Assembly (NCBI RefSeq): GCF_900091525.1
Contig: NZ_FMCU01000001.1
Location: 620,001 to 684,000 of the forward strand
Length of the DNA: 64,000 nt
Direction: 5' to 3'
Source of the DNA: Micromonospora matsumotoense
Lineage (GTDB): Bacteria > Actinomycetota > Actinomycetes > Mycobacteriales > Micromonosporaceae
How positions within the stretch are numbered: position 1 is the stretch's first letter; each line of letters opens with the position of its first letter. This document shows, piece after piece, positions 22,335 to 30,422 of the stretch. A program made the position numbers and the translations under genes. Under the pieces are notes generated by a model, which was not told the origin of the DNA, made no database searches, and saw nothing but the letters and a program-made list of their open reading frames with translations.

Positions 22335-23414
22335 ATGATCGCGTCCAGGCGGTCCGTTCTCACGGCGAGCGGCATCCTCGCCGCCACCACCATCGTCGCC
22401 CTCGGCATGACCACGGTCGCCGGTAGCACGCCCGCCACGGCCACCACGGTCGGCGGGTGCACCGCGACGGTCCGGGTCGACTCCCAATGGGGCAGCGGCG
22501 CCAGCGGCGGCCAGGTCGTCACCTTCACCGTCGCGAACACCTCGTCGTCGACCGCCAGCCGGTGGACGGTCACCTGGCCGCTCGCCGACGGCCAGCGGAT
22601 CGTGTCGTCGTGGAACACCTCGATCGGCGCGGCCGGCGGCACCGCGACCGCGACCAACACGTCGTACAACGGGGTGCTGACGTCGGGCGCGTCGACCACC
22701 TTCGGTGTCCAGCTCGCCGGCCCCACCTCGGCGCCGACGCCGGGCTGCGCCAACGACGCCGCCCCACCGACCACCGCCAGCCCGCCGAGCGGGGCCGACG
22801 TCACGGTCCGGGAGGCCGACAACCAGCGCACCGTCACCCTGTTCGTCGGGCAGACGCTGGGCGTGGCCCTGGCAGCCGACTACCTGCCGGTCACGGCCAC
22901 CGGGGGCGCACTCACCCCCGTCTCGACCAGCGGCGGCTACCCGACCGGGCAGCCCCTCCTGGCGACGTTGCGTGCCGTGACGCCGGGCACTGCCGAGCTG
23001 ACCACCCGCACCGACCACGCCTGCCTGCACGCCACCCCGCCGTGCGCCCTGCCGACCGTGCTGTGGACGGTGCGCATCACGGTCGTCGACCTGCCGCCGA
23101 CCGACGCCGGGCAGACCGTCGTCGTCACCGCACCCGACAACCAGCGCGACCTCAGGCTGCGCGTCGGTGACACGCTAGTGGTGAGCCTGGCCAGCAACTA
23201 CCTGCCCCCGACGGTCACCCCCGCCGGGGTCGTCGTGCCGCACGACGTGACCGGCGGCTACCCGACCGGCCAGCCGCTCGTCGCCCGCTACGTGGCCGCC
23301 GCCCCCGGGCAGGTCGACGTCGCCACCATCACCGACAACCTCTGCCGGCACCAGCCGACCCCCTGCCCGTCCCCCCAGGTGCGCTGGGTGGTGCACGTCA
23401 CCGTCACGACCTGA
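22335..23414 (+). CDS. Secreted CBM2 protein with two tandem chagasin-like repeats
   Basis: 359 residues. Signal peptide (SRRSVLTASGILAATTIVAL), then a family 2 carbohydrate-binding module (about 38-135: CTATVRVDSQWGSGASGGQV, WTVTWPLADGQRI, SSWNTSIG), which normally binds crystalline cellulose or xylan. After a linker come two repeats of about 90 residues (about 152-243 and 260-355). Both share VxxxDNQR, LxVGxTLxVxLAxxYLP, GGYPTGQPLxA, a Cys pair, and end VxWxVxxTV. The fold resembles chagasin-type Ig-like inhibitor domains, which is inference only. No catalytic domain is present. ATG at 22335 has GGAGG seven bases upstream; the ATG at 22329 is too close to it. Confidence 0.82.
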   Translation: MIASRRSVLTASGILAATTIVALGMTTVAGSTPATATTVGGCTATVRVDSQWGSGASGGQVVTFTVANTSSSTASRWTVTWPLADGQRIVSSWNTSIGAAGGTATATNTSYNGVLTSGASTTFGVQLAGPTSAPTPGCANDAAPPTTASPPSGADVTVREADNQRTVTLFVGQTLGVALAADYLPVTATGGALTPVSTSGGYPTGQPLLATLRAVTPGTAELTTRTDHACLHATPPCALPTVLWTVRITVVDLPPTDAGQTVVVTAPDNQRDLRLRVGDTLVVSLASNYLPPTVTPAGVVVPHDVTGGYPTGQPLVARYVAAAPGQVDVATITDNLCRHQPTPCPSPQVRWVVHVTVTT

Positions 23415-23517
23415 CCGCACGCCGCCGACCTGCGCCCCAGCGCCTGCGGGACCGTCCCGTGCGGGCTGCCCCGGAGCCGGCGTCGAGTCCCTGCTCAGGG
23501 CATGTCACGCTGGAGCG

Positions 23518-24720
23518 GTGAGCGAGTCGGGCGGGATGGGACTGACGGCCACCCTGCGCCGGATCGAACGGGCGGCGGGGGCGCTGGCCACGGCCAGCGT
23601 CACCCGGATGGACGAGAGCCTGCCCTGGTTCCGCGAGCTGCCGGCCGACCAGCGCTCCTGGGTGATGCTGGTGGCGCAGGCCGGCGCCCGGTCCCTGGTC
23701 GAGTGGCTGGGCTCCGGCGGCGGCACCACGGACAGCACCCAGGAGGTGTCGGACGAGGTGTTCGCCACCGCGCCGCTGGCCCTGGCCCGGTCGATCAGCC
23801 TCCAGCAGACGGTGGCGCTGATCAAGGTGACCATCGACGTGGTCGAGGAGCAGGTGTCGCACCTGGCCGCACCCGGCGAGGAGCAGCAGCTACGGGAGGC
23901 GGTGCTGCGCTTCTCCCGGGAGATCGCCTTCGCCGCCGCCCGGGTCTACGCCCGCGCCGCCGAGTCCCGGGGCTCCTGGGACGCCCGGTTGCAGGCGCTG
24001 CTGGTCGACGCCCTGCTGCGCGGGGACTCCCCCGACGTGCTGGCCAGCCGGGCCGCCGCGCTGGGCTGGGCCGACGCGCCACCGGTGGCGGTGGCGGTGG
24101 GCCGGTCCCCCGGCGGGGAGGTGACCGCCGTGCTGCACACCGTCTACCGGCACGCCCGCCGGATCGGGGTGGAGGTGATCGGCGGCGTACACGGCGACCG
24201 GCTGGTGATCGTGCTCGGTGGCGCGGCCGACCCGATGGCCGCCACCGAGAAGCTGCTTCCCGCGTTCGGCGAGGGTCCGGTGGTGGTCGGTCCCGCCGTA
24301 CCCAGCCTGGACGAGGCGACGGACTCGGCGCGGGCCGCGCTGGCCGGCTACCGGGCGGCGCCGGCCTGGCCGACCGCGCCCCGGCCCGTGCCGGCGGCCG
24401 ACCTGCTGCCCGAGCGGGCCCTCGCCGGTGACGCCGAGGCCCGCCGCCGGCTGCGCCACGACGTGTACGCCACCCTGGTACGCGCCGGCGGCGAGCTGTT
24501 GGAGACGTTGGACGCCTTCTTCGCCGCCGGCGGGACGCTGGAGAGCGCGGCCCGGGCGCTCTTCGTCCACCCCAACACGGTGCGTTACCGGCTGCGCCGG
24601 ATCGCCGAGGTGACCGGGTTCTCCCCCCTGACCCCCCGGGACGCCTTCGCCCTCCAGGTGGCGCTGACGGTGGGCCGGTTGGATCCGATCGTCCCGCCCG
24701 GGGCGCCGAGCCAGAAATGA
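23518..24720 (+). CDS. fasR: FasR-type activator of fatty acid synthesis (PucR family)
   Basis: 400-residue regulator with an N-terminal all-helical region, a central GGDEF-like/CdaR-type region (PPVAVAVGRSPGGEVTAVLH, GGVHGDRLVIVLGG) and a C-terminal PucR helix-turn-helix (ESAARALFVHPNTVRYRLRR). It lies immediately upstream of fabD-fabH-acpP-fabF, the position of FasR in Streptomyces, where it activates that operon. A candidate binding palindrome lies in the 135-bp gap before fabD. GTG start at 23518 with GGAG close upstream. No signal or membrane segment. Confidence 0.88.
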   Translation: MSESGGMGLTATLRRIERAAGALATASVTRMDESLPWFRELPADQRSWVMLVAQAGARSLVEWLGSGGGTTDSTQEVSDEVFATAPLALARSISLQQTVALIKVTIDVVEEQVSHLAAPGEEQQLREAVLRFSREIAFAAARVYARAAESRGSWDARLQALLVDALLRGDSPDVLASRAAALGWADAPPVAVAVGRSPGGEVTAVLHTVYRHARRIGVEVIGGVHGDRLVIVLGGAADPMAATEKLLPAFGEGPVVVGPAVPSLDEATDSARAALAGYRAAPAWPTAPRPVPAADLLPERALAGDAEARRRLRHDVYATLVRAGGELLETLDAFFAAGGTLESAARALFVHPNTVRYRLRRIAEVTGFSPLTPRDAFALQVALTVGRLDPIVPPGAPSQK

Positions 24721-24770
24721 CCCCGGCTGGCCGCTGAGCAGCACCGAACGGCGACGATCATCGCCGATGT

Positions 24771-24787
24771 TTGTAGGAAACCTCCAA
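24771..24787. promoter_or_regulatory. Candidate FasR operator upstream of fabD
   Basis: TTGTAGG-AAA-CCTCCAA, an imperfect inverted repeat (6 of 7 positions), 69 bp before the fabD start in the fasR-fabD gap. Placement suggests activation by FasR; the exact binding rule is not verified here. Confidence 0.45.
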
Positions 24788-24855
24788 GAGTTCTAGTGCG
24801 GTTTGGTGTCTGCCCGCACAGCGGATACCCCGGGGTATCGGGAAGAGTCATAGAC

Positions 24856-26025
24856 GTGCTCGCCGTCCTCTCTCCCGGCCAGGGTTCCCAGAAGCCCGGC
24901 TTCCTGACCCCCTGGCTCGCGCTGCGTGGCGCCGAGTCACGGCTGCGCTGGTGGTCGGTGCCGGCCGGGGTCGACCTGGTGCGGCTCGGCACCGAGGCGG
25001 ACGCCGACGAGATCCGGGACACCGCCCGCACCCAACCGCTGCTGGTGGCCTCCGCGCTGCTGGCGGCCGAGCACCTGCCCCTGCACGACGTGAACCTGGT
25101 CGCCGGGCACAGCGTCGGCGAGCTGGCCGCCGCCGCGCTGGCCGGGGTGTTCTCCGCCGAGACGGCGATCACCCTGGCCGGGGTACGCGGCCGGGAGATG
25201 GCCGCCGCCTGCGCGCTGGCACCGACCGGGATGGCCGCCGTGCTCGGTGGCGACCCGGACGAGGTGCTCGCCGCCCTCGCCACCCGCGGCCTGCACCCGG
25301 CCAACCGCAACGGTGGCGGCCAGGTGGTCGCCGCCGGCACGCTCGACGCCCTGGACAAGCTCGCCGCCGAGCCCCCGACGAAGGCCCGGATCATCCGGCT
25401 CAAGGTCGCCGGGGCGTTCCACACCCCGCACATGGCCCCCGCCGAAGCGGCGCTGGCCGCCGTCGCCGCCGGGATCACCCCGTCGGACCCGGCCCGCATC
25501 CTGCTCTCCGACCTCGACGGGGCTCCCGTCCCGCACGGCCGGGAACTGGTCCACCGGCTGGTCCGGCAGGTCACCGCGCCGGTGCGCTGGGACCTGTGCA
25601 TGCGTACGCTGGCCGACCTGGGGGTCACCGGCGTACTCGAACTCCCCCCGGCCGGCACCCTCGCCGGGCTGGTCAAGCGGGAACTCAAGGCCACCGGCGC
25701 ACCGGAGATCGTCACCCTGAACACCCCCGCCGACCTGCCCGCCGCCCGGGACCTGATCGCCCGGCACAGCGGCCCGCCCGGTCGCCGGCCGACGTCCCGC
25801 TCCCGGGTGGTCGTCGCCCCCGCCGTAGGCACCTTCGCCCCGGCGGAGGGCCTCACCGAGGGCACCGAGCTGAGCACCGGTCAGGTACTCGGGCAGGTCG
25901 CCACCCGGCAGGGGCCGGTCGAGGTGACCGCCCACGACAGCGGCCCGCTCACCGAGTGGCTCGCCCACCAGGACGACCCGGTCGCGCCGGGCCGACCCAT
26001 CGCCCGCATCGGAGGCCAGGCATGA
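24856..26025 (+). CDS. fabD: Malonyl-CoA:ACP transacylase with C-terminal biotinyl-like domain
   Basis: 389 residues. Residues 1-310 are a complete FabD that loads malonate onto ACP: LSPGQGSQKPG, nucleophile Ser86 in GHSVGELAAAALAG, and His189 in GAFHTPHM. From about residue 315 an extra domain of about 75 residues follows (VVAPAVGTFAPAE, GTELSTGQVLGQV, VTAHDSGPLTEWL, DDPVAPGRPIARI) with the hairpin pattern of a biotinyl/lipoyl domain but without the modifiable lysine. GTG at 24856 fits family N-termini; an in-frame start at 24796 would overlap promoter sequence. The stop overlaps the fabH start (ATGA). Confidence 0.93.
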   Translation: MLAVLSPGQGSQKPGFLTPWLALRGAESRLRWWSVPAGVDLVRLGTEADADEIRDTARTQPLLVASALLAAEHLPLHDVNLVAGHSVGELAAAALAGVFSAETAITLAGVRGREMAAACALAPTGMAAVLGGDPDEVLAALATRGLHPANRNGGGQVVAAGTLDALDKLAAEPPTKARIIRLKVAGAFHTPHMAPAEAALAAVAAGITPSDPARILLSDLDGAPVPHGRELVHRLVRQVTAPVRWDLCMRTLADLGVTGVLELPPAGTLAGLVKRELKATGAPEIVTLNTPADLPAARDLIARHSGPPGRRPTSRSRVVVAPAVGTFAPAEGLTEGTELSTGQVLGQVATRQGPVEVTAHDSGPLTEWLAHQDDPVAPGRPIARIGGQA

Positions 26026-26966
26026 GCGGCAGTCGGATCGTCGCCCTCGGGCACTACCAACCCTCCCGGGTGGTGACCAACAACGACATCGCCCAGTTCG
26101 TCGACACCAACGACGAGTGGATCAGGGACCGGGTCGGCATCGTCAGCCGGCGGATCGCCGACGGCGAGACGGTGGCCGACATGGCCGCCGCCGCCGCCGA
26201 CAAGGCGCTGGCCAACTCGGGCCTCACCGCCGCCGACATCGACCTGGTGGTCGTCGCCACCTGCACGTCGATCGACCGCAGCCCCAACGTGGCCTGCCGG
26301 GTCGCCGCCAAGCTGGGCATCACCGCCCCGGGCGCGTTCGACCTCAACACCGCCTGCTCCGGCTTCGCCTACGCGCTGGGCACCGTCGACCACGCCATCC
26401 GGGCCGGCGCGTCCCGCAACGCCCTCGTCATCGGCGCCGAGAAGCTCTCCGACGTCACCGACTGGACGGACCGCTCCACCTGCATCATCTTCGCCGACGG
26501 CGCCGGCGCGGCGGTGGTCACCGCCACCACCGGCGACGAGCCGACCGGGATCGGGCCGGTGGTGTGGGGCTCCGCGCCGGACAAGAGCGACGCGGTACGC
26601 ATCGAGGGCTGGCGGCCGTACATCGCCCAGGAGGGGCAGTCGGTGTTCCGCTGGGCCACCACCGCGCTGGCCCCGCTGGCCCTCCAGGCGTGCGAGAAGG
26701 CCGGCGTCGACCCGTCCGAACTGGCCGCGTTCGTGCCGCACCAGGCCAACTCGCGGATCATCGACGGCATCGCCAAGCGGCTGAACATCCCGCAGGCGAT
26801 CATCGCCAAGGACATCGTCGAGTCCGGCAACACCTCGGCGGCGAGCGTGCCGCTGGCCCTGTCCAAGCTGGTCGAGCGGCGGGAGGTGCCCTCGGGCGCC
26901 CCGGTGCTGCTGTTCGGCTTCGGCGGCGGCCTGACCTACGCCGGTCAGGTCATCCGCTGCCCCTGA
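26022..26966 (+). CDS. fabH: 3-oxoacyl-ACP synthase III
   Basis: 314-residue condensing enzyme that starts fatty acid chains from acyl-CoA and malonyl-ACP. Catalytic triad intact: Cys112 in NTACSGFAYAL, His240 in VPHQANSR and Asn270 in GNTSAAS. The C-terminal glycine-rich FGFGGGLTYAGQV is complete. In actinobacteria FabH primer choice decides iso/anteiso branching. GGAGG precedes the ATG, which overlaps the fabD stop, so the two are translationally coupled. Confidence 0.96.
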   Translation: MSGSRIVALGHYQPSRVVTNNDIAQFVDTNDEWIRDRVGIVSRRIADGETVADMAAAAADKALANSGLTAADIDLVVVATCTSIDRSPNVACRVAAKLGITAPGAFDLNTACSGFAYALGTVDHAIRAGASRNALVIGAEKLSDVTDWTDRSTCIIFADGAGAAVVTATTGDEPTGIGPVVWGSAPDKSDAVRIEGWRPYIAQEGQSVFRWATTALAPLALQACEKAGVDPSELAAFVPHQANSRIIDGIAKRLNIPQAIIAKDIVESGNTSAASVPLALSKLVERREVPSGAPVLLFGFGGGLTYAGQVIRCP

Positions 26967-27042
26967 AGACCCGCCGCGGTCGGCGACCGCGGCGCACCGC
27001 CATCCGGCGGAGAACAAACCCCGATGAGAGGAACCCACCGCA

Positions 27043-27282
27043 ATGACCCGTGACGAGATCACCTCCGGCCTCGCCGAGATCCTCGAAGAGGTCGCCGGGG
27101 TGAACCCGGACGACGTGGCCGAGGGGAAGTCCTTCACCGACGACCTCGACGTCGACTCGCTCTCCATGGTGGAGGTCGTGGTCGCCGCCGAGGAGAAGTT
27201 CGGCGTCAAGATCCCGGACAACGAGGTGCAGAACCTGAAGACCGTCGGGGACGCCGTCAGCTTCATCGAGGCGCAGTCCTGA
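27043..27282 (+). CDS. acpP: Acyl carrier protein
   Basis: 79-residue acidic four-helix carrier with the phosphopantetheine site Ser39 in DLDVDSLSMVEVV. It carries growing chains for FabH and FabF. It lies 76 bp after fabH and ends one base before the fabF start, as in other actinobacterial fab operons. Confidence 0.96.
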   Translation: MTRDEITSGLAEILEEVAGVNPDDVAEGKSFTDDLDVDSLSMVEVVVAAEEKFGVKIPDNEVQNLKTVGDAVSFIEAQS

Positions 27283-27283
27283 T

Positions 27284-28510
27284 ATGAGTCGCGTCGACGT
27301 CGTCGTCACCGGGCTCGGCGCGACCACCCCGCTGGGCGGGGACGTCGCGTCGACCTGGGACGCCATGCTCGCCGGCCGCTCCGGGGTGAGTCCGCTCACC
27401 CAGGAGTGGGCCGGCCAGCTCCCGGTCCGGATCGCCGCCCAGCTCGCGGTGGAGCCGACCGAGGTGCTGGACCGGGTGAAGCTGCGCCGGCTGGACCGCT
27501 CGGAGGCGATCGCGCTCATCGCGGCGCAGCAGGCCTGGGCGGACTCCGGGCTCGCCGACTCCGGGCTGGACCCGGAGCGGTTGGGCGCCAGCGTGGGCTC
27601 GGGCATCGGCGGTGCCCTGACCCTGCTCGCGCAGGACGACATCCTGGAGGCGTCCGGCCCGCGCCGGGTCTCCCCGCACACCATCCCGATGCTGATGCCG
27701 AACGGTCCCGCCGCCTGGGTGGGGCTGGAGCTGGGCGCGCAGGCCGGGGTGCACTCGGTGGCGAGCGCCTGTGCGACCGGCGCGGAGGCGATCGCGCTCG
27801 GCCTGGACATGATCCGCTCCGGCCGGGCCGACGTGGTGGTGGCCGGCGGCACCGAGGCGGTCATCCACCCGCTGCCGATCGCCGGGTTCAGCTCCATGCG
27901 GGCCATGTCGACCCGCAACGACGAGCCGGAGCAGGCCTCCCGCCCGTGGGACAAGAGCCGGGACGGCTTCGTCCTCGGCGAGGGTGCCGGCATCGTGGTG
28001 CTGGAGCGGGCCGACCACGCCGCCGCCCGGGGCGCGCACATCTACGCCCGGCTCGCCGGTGCGGGCATCACCTCCGACGGGTACGACATCGTCCAGCCGC
28101 ACCCCGAGGGGGCCGGCGCGATCCGGGCCATCGCCAAGGCGATCGCCGACGCCGACGTGGCGAAGGCCGACATCGTGCACGTCAACGCGCACGCCACCTC
28201 GACCCCGGTGGGCGACCTGGCCGAGATCAAGGCGCTGCACCGGGCACTCGGTGACCATCCGGTGCTGACCGCCACCAAGTCGATGACCGGGCACCTGCTC
28301 GGCGCGGCCGGCGCGTTGGAGTCGATCGCCACCATCCTGACCATCCGCGATGGAGTCATCCCGCCGACGATCAACCTGGACGACCCGGACGACGGCCTCG
28401 ACATGGACGTCGCCGCGAACAAGGTCCGCCACCTGGACGTGCCGGCGGCGCTGAACAACTCGTTCGGCTTCGGCGGCCACAACGTCGCCCTGGTCTTCAC
28501 CCGCCCCTGA
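27284..28510 (+). CDS. fabF: 3-oxoacyl-ACP synthase II
   Basis: 408-residue elongating condensing enzyme. Catalytic Cys163 in VASACATGAEA, first His in NAHATSTPVGD and second His in TKSMTGHLLGAAGA; C-terminal FGFGGHN is intact. Starts immediately after acpP (ATG overlaps by spacing of one base), last gene of the fasR-fabDHPF unit and followed by a strong hairpin. Confidence 0.96.
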   Translation: MSRVDVVVTGLGATTPLGGDVASTWDAMLAGRSGVSPLTQEWAGQLPVRIAAQLAVEPTEVLDRVKLRRLDRSEAIALIAAQQAWADSGLADSGLDPERLGASVGSGIGGALTLLAQDDILEASGPRRVSPHTIPMLMPNGPAAWVGLELGAQAGVHSVASACATGAEAIALGLDMIRSGRADVVVAGGTEAVIHPLPIAGFSSMRAMSTRNDEPEQASRPWDKSRDGFVLGEGAGIVVLERADHAAARGAHIYARLAGAGITSDGYDIVQPHPEGAGAIRAIAKAIADADVAKADIVHVNAHATSTPVGDLAEIKALHRALGDHPVLTATKSMTGHLLGAAGALESIATILTIRDGVIPPTINLDDPDDGLDMDVAANKVRHLDVPAALNNSFGFGGHNVALVFTRP

Positions 28511-28518
28511 CCCCGGTC

Positions 28519-28549
28519 CCCGTCGCGGCGCGTGTCGCGCCGCGACGGG
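28519..28549 (+). terminator. Hairpin terminator of the fab operon
   Basis: Perfect 14-bp stem CCCGTCGCGGCGCG with a 3-base loop, nine bases after the fabF stop. Confidence 0.78.
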
Positions 28550-28680
28550 CCGGCCAGCCGCGACGCGGTCGGCCGTTCCCGGGCCGGGCGCGGCAGCGGG
28601 GCAGCACGGCGGGATCTCCGTTCGCTAGCATCCACCGGCCGTCACACCGGCGGCGAGATGTGAACGGGGACCCCAGACCG

Positions 28681-29313
28681 ATGATCCGACGTACGGCCGC
28701 GCTGGCCGCACTCACCCTCACCCTGACCGCCGGCTGCGCCCGGGCCAGCACGGAGGACCAGAAGGCCTCGCCCGCGCCGTCGGCCAGCCCGACCGCCTCG
28801 CCGGTCGTCGCCGGCCCGCCCTGGTACGACGACGTCGCCCCGGCCACCGCCGCCACCACCACGGTCGGCCCCGAGGGCAGCGCCTGCACGCTGTCGATGA
28901 CGTTCTCGGTGCCGGCGAAATGGAAGGCCAAGGCGGTGAAGGGTGGGGCCGAGTTCGGCCTCGGCCCGGCCGTGCCGCTCTGCGAGATCGACGCGAAGCC
29001 CGCCGGGAACATCGGTTTCCTGCGGGTCTGGCAGATCACCGGGGCCACGCCGCTGAACCCGCAGGACACGGTGGACAAGTACCTCGCCGCGTTCGACACT
29101 CCGAAGGAGCAGCAGTACCGGCGGACGAAGGCCGGCCCGCTGGACGCCTTCGAGGCCACCTGGACCGAGGACGGCGAACGCAAGCGGGCGATCCTGGTGT
29201 CCACCCTGTACGGCAAGCTGATGATCACCCTCGGCGGCCTGGACACCGAGGAGTTCGAGGCGATGCTGCCGGCGTACCAACTGGCGAAGTCGAGCGCCAA
29301 CCTGCCGAAGTGA
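28681..29313 (+). CDS. Hypothetical lipoprotein
   Basis: 210 residues. Lipoprotein signal MIRRTAALAALTLTLTAGC with lipobox LTAGC, a Ser/Pro/Ala linker, then a compact domain of about 155 residues (CTLSMTFSVPAKWKAKAVKG, GNIGFLRVWQITG, YLAAFDTPKEQQY, LMITLGGLDTEEFEAMLPAY), a pattern seen in actinobacterial membrane-anchored lipoproteins of unknown function. A GTG at 28660 is an alternative start; a TAGCAT hexamer at 28626 could be its -10 element. Monocistronic between two hairpins. Confidence 0.78.
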   Translation: MIRRTAALAALTLTLTAGCARASTEDQKASPAPSASPTASPVVAGPPWYDDVAPATAATTTVGPEGSACTLSMTFSVPAKWKAKAVKGGAEFGLGPAVPLCEIDAKPAGNIGFLRVWQITGATPLNPQDTVDKYLAAFDTPKEQQYRRTKAGPLDAFEATWTEDGERKRAILVSTLYGKLMITLGGLDTEEFEAMLPAYQLAKSSANLPK

Positions 29314-29316
29314 ACA

Positions 29317-29359
29317 CCGGGGCGTCCGGTCCGCCCCCTTCGCGGGCCGGACGCCCCGG
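29317..29359. terminator. Bidirectional hairpin terminator, lipoprotein/ROK kinase
   Basis: 13-bp perfect stem CCGGGGCGTCCGG with a 17-base loop, between convergent genes; also ends the 39.3-29.4 kb catabolic cluster on the minus strand. Confidence 0.72.
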
Positions 29360-29401
29360 CCGACCGGTCCGCCCCTCGCGGCCGGACGCACAGCTGGCCG
29401 G

Positions 29402-30331
29402 TCAGCGGGTCGCCGGCACCGCTTCCCGGGCCAGGGTGATCGCGCCGAGCAACGCCGCGTCGTCGGCGAACCGGGACAGCACCACGTCGGGGCGGTGCGG
29501 CAGCACCTCGGCCAACCGGTCGACGAGCAGCCCCCGGATCAGGGTGCTGCCGGCGACCCCGCCGACCAGCACCACCCGCTGCGGATCGAGCAGCAGGCAG
29601 CAGGTGACCAGGTGCCGGGCCAGCTCGTCGACCCGGGCGGTGAGCGCGTCCCGGGCCGCGCCGGGCAACTCGGCGGCGGCGGCCAGCCCGGCCGCCTGCC
29701 CGGCCACCCCCAGCTCGTCGGCCAACCGGTCCAGCGCCCGGCCGGAGAAGTCCAGCTCCAGCATGGTGCCGGGCCACGGGCCACCGGCCACCGCGTACCC
29801 GATCTCGCCGGCCGCGCCCCGGTGACCGGCGAGCACCGCGCCGCCCACGGTGACGGCCGCCGCCACACCGGTGCCGATCCCCACCACCAGGCCGGGGTCG
29901 GCGTCGCGCAGGGCACCGAGCCGCAGCTCGGCCAGGGCGGCGGCGTTCAGGTCGTTGTCCACCGCCACCCGGGCCACCCCGAGGGTGTCGGAGACGGCGT
30001 CGGCCAGTCGCAGCCGTTCCCAGCCGGGCACGTTGGGGGCCAGGTCGATGCCGTCGGGGCGCACCACCCCCGGTGAGGCCACGCCGGCCGCCACGAGCGG
30101 CCCGCCGACCTCGGCGACCAGCGCGGCGGCCAACTCCAGGGCCCGGTCCAACGCCTGCGGGGCACCCCGCTCGGCGTGCGTGGCGATCCGCTTGTGGGCC
30201 AGCAGCCGACCGGTGCCGTCGGCCACCCCGACCGCCATCTTGGTCCCGCCGAAGTCGATGCCGAGCAGCAGTTCGGCGGTGCGGGTCCCGGTGTCGGCCC
30301 GGCCGGCCAACCGCACGGTCACCTGGTCCAC
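29402..30331 (-). CDS. ROK-family sugar kinase-like protein
   Basis: About 309 residues. The ATP motif LLGIDFGGTKMAVGVADGTG lies at the N-terminus, substrate/catalytic region VAVDNDLNAAALAE follows, then GLVVGIGTGVAAAV and GHRGAAGEIGYAV. The zinc-finger cysteines (CxCGxxGC) found just after that point in most ROK sugar kinases are absent here. ROK kinases phosphorylate glucose, fructose, N-acetylmannosamine and similar sugars. Last gene of the catabolic cluster, 91 bp after the lyase gene. The GTG at 30331 is my choice; GTG at 30322 and longer forms overlapping the lyase gene are possible. Confidence 0.8.
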   Translation of the reverse strand: MDQVTVRLAGRADTGTRTAELLLGIDFGGTKMAVGVADGTGRLLAHKRIATHAERGAPQALDRALELAAALVAEVGGPLVAAGVASPGVVRPDGIDLAPNVPGWERLRLADAVSDTLGVARVAVDNDLNAAALAELRLGALRDADPGLVVGIGTGVAAAVTVGGAVLAGHRGAAGEIGYAVAGGPWPGTMLELDFSGRALDRLADELGVAGQAAGLAAAAELPGAARDALTARVDELARHLVTCCLLLDPQRVVLVGGVAGSTLIRGLLVDRLAEVLPHRPDVVLSRFADDAALLGAITLAREAVPATR

Positions 30332-30422
30332 CGTCGCCGCCGCACCCGGTCCGCCGGTCGCGTCCGCGACGGTCTCCCCGCTCGGGCAGGCGGACGGACT
30401 TCGGATCGCCCACTCGACGCGC

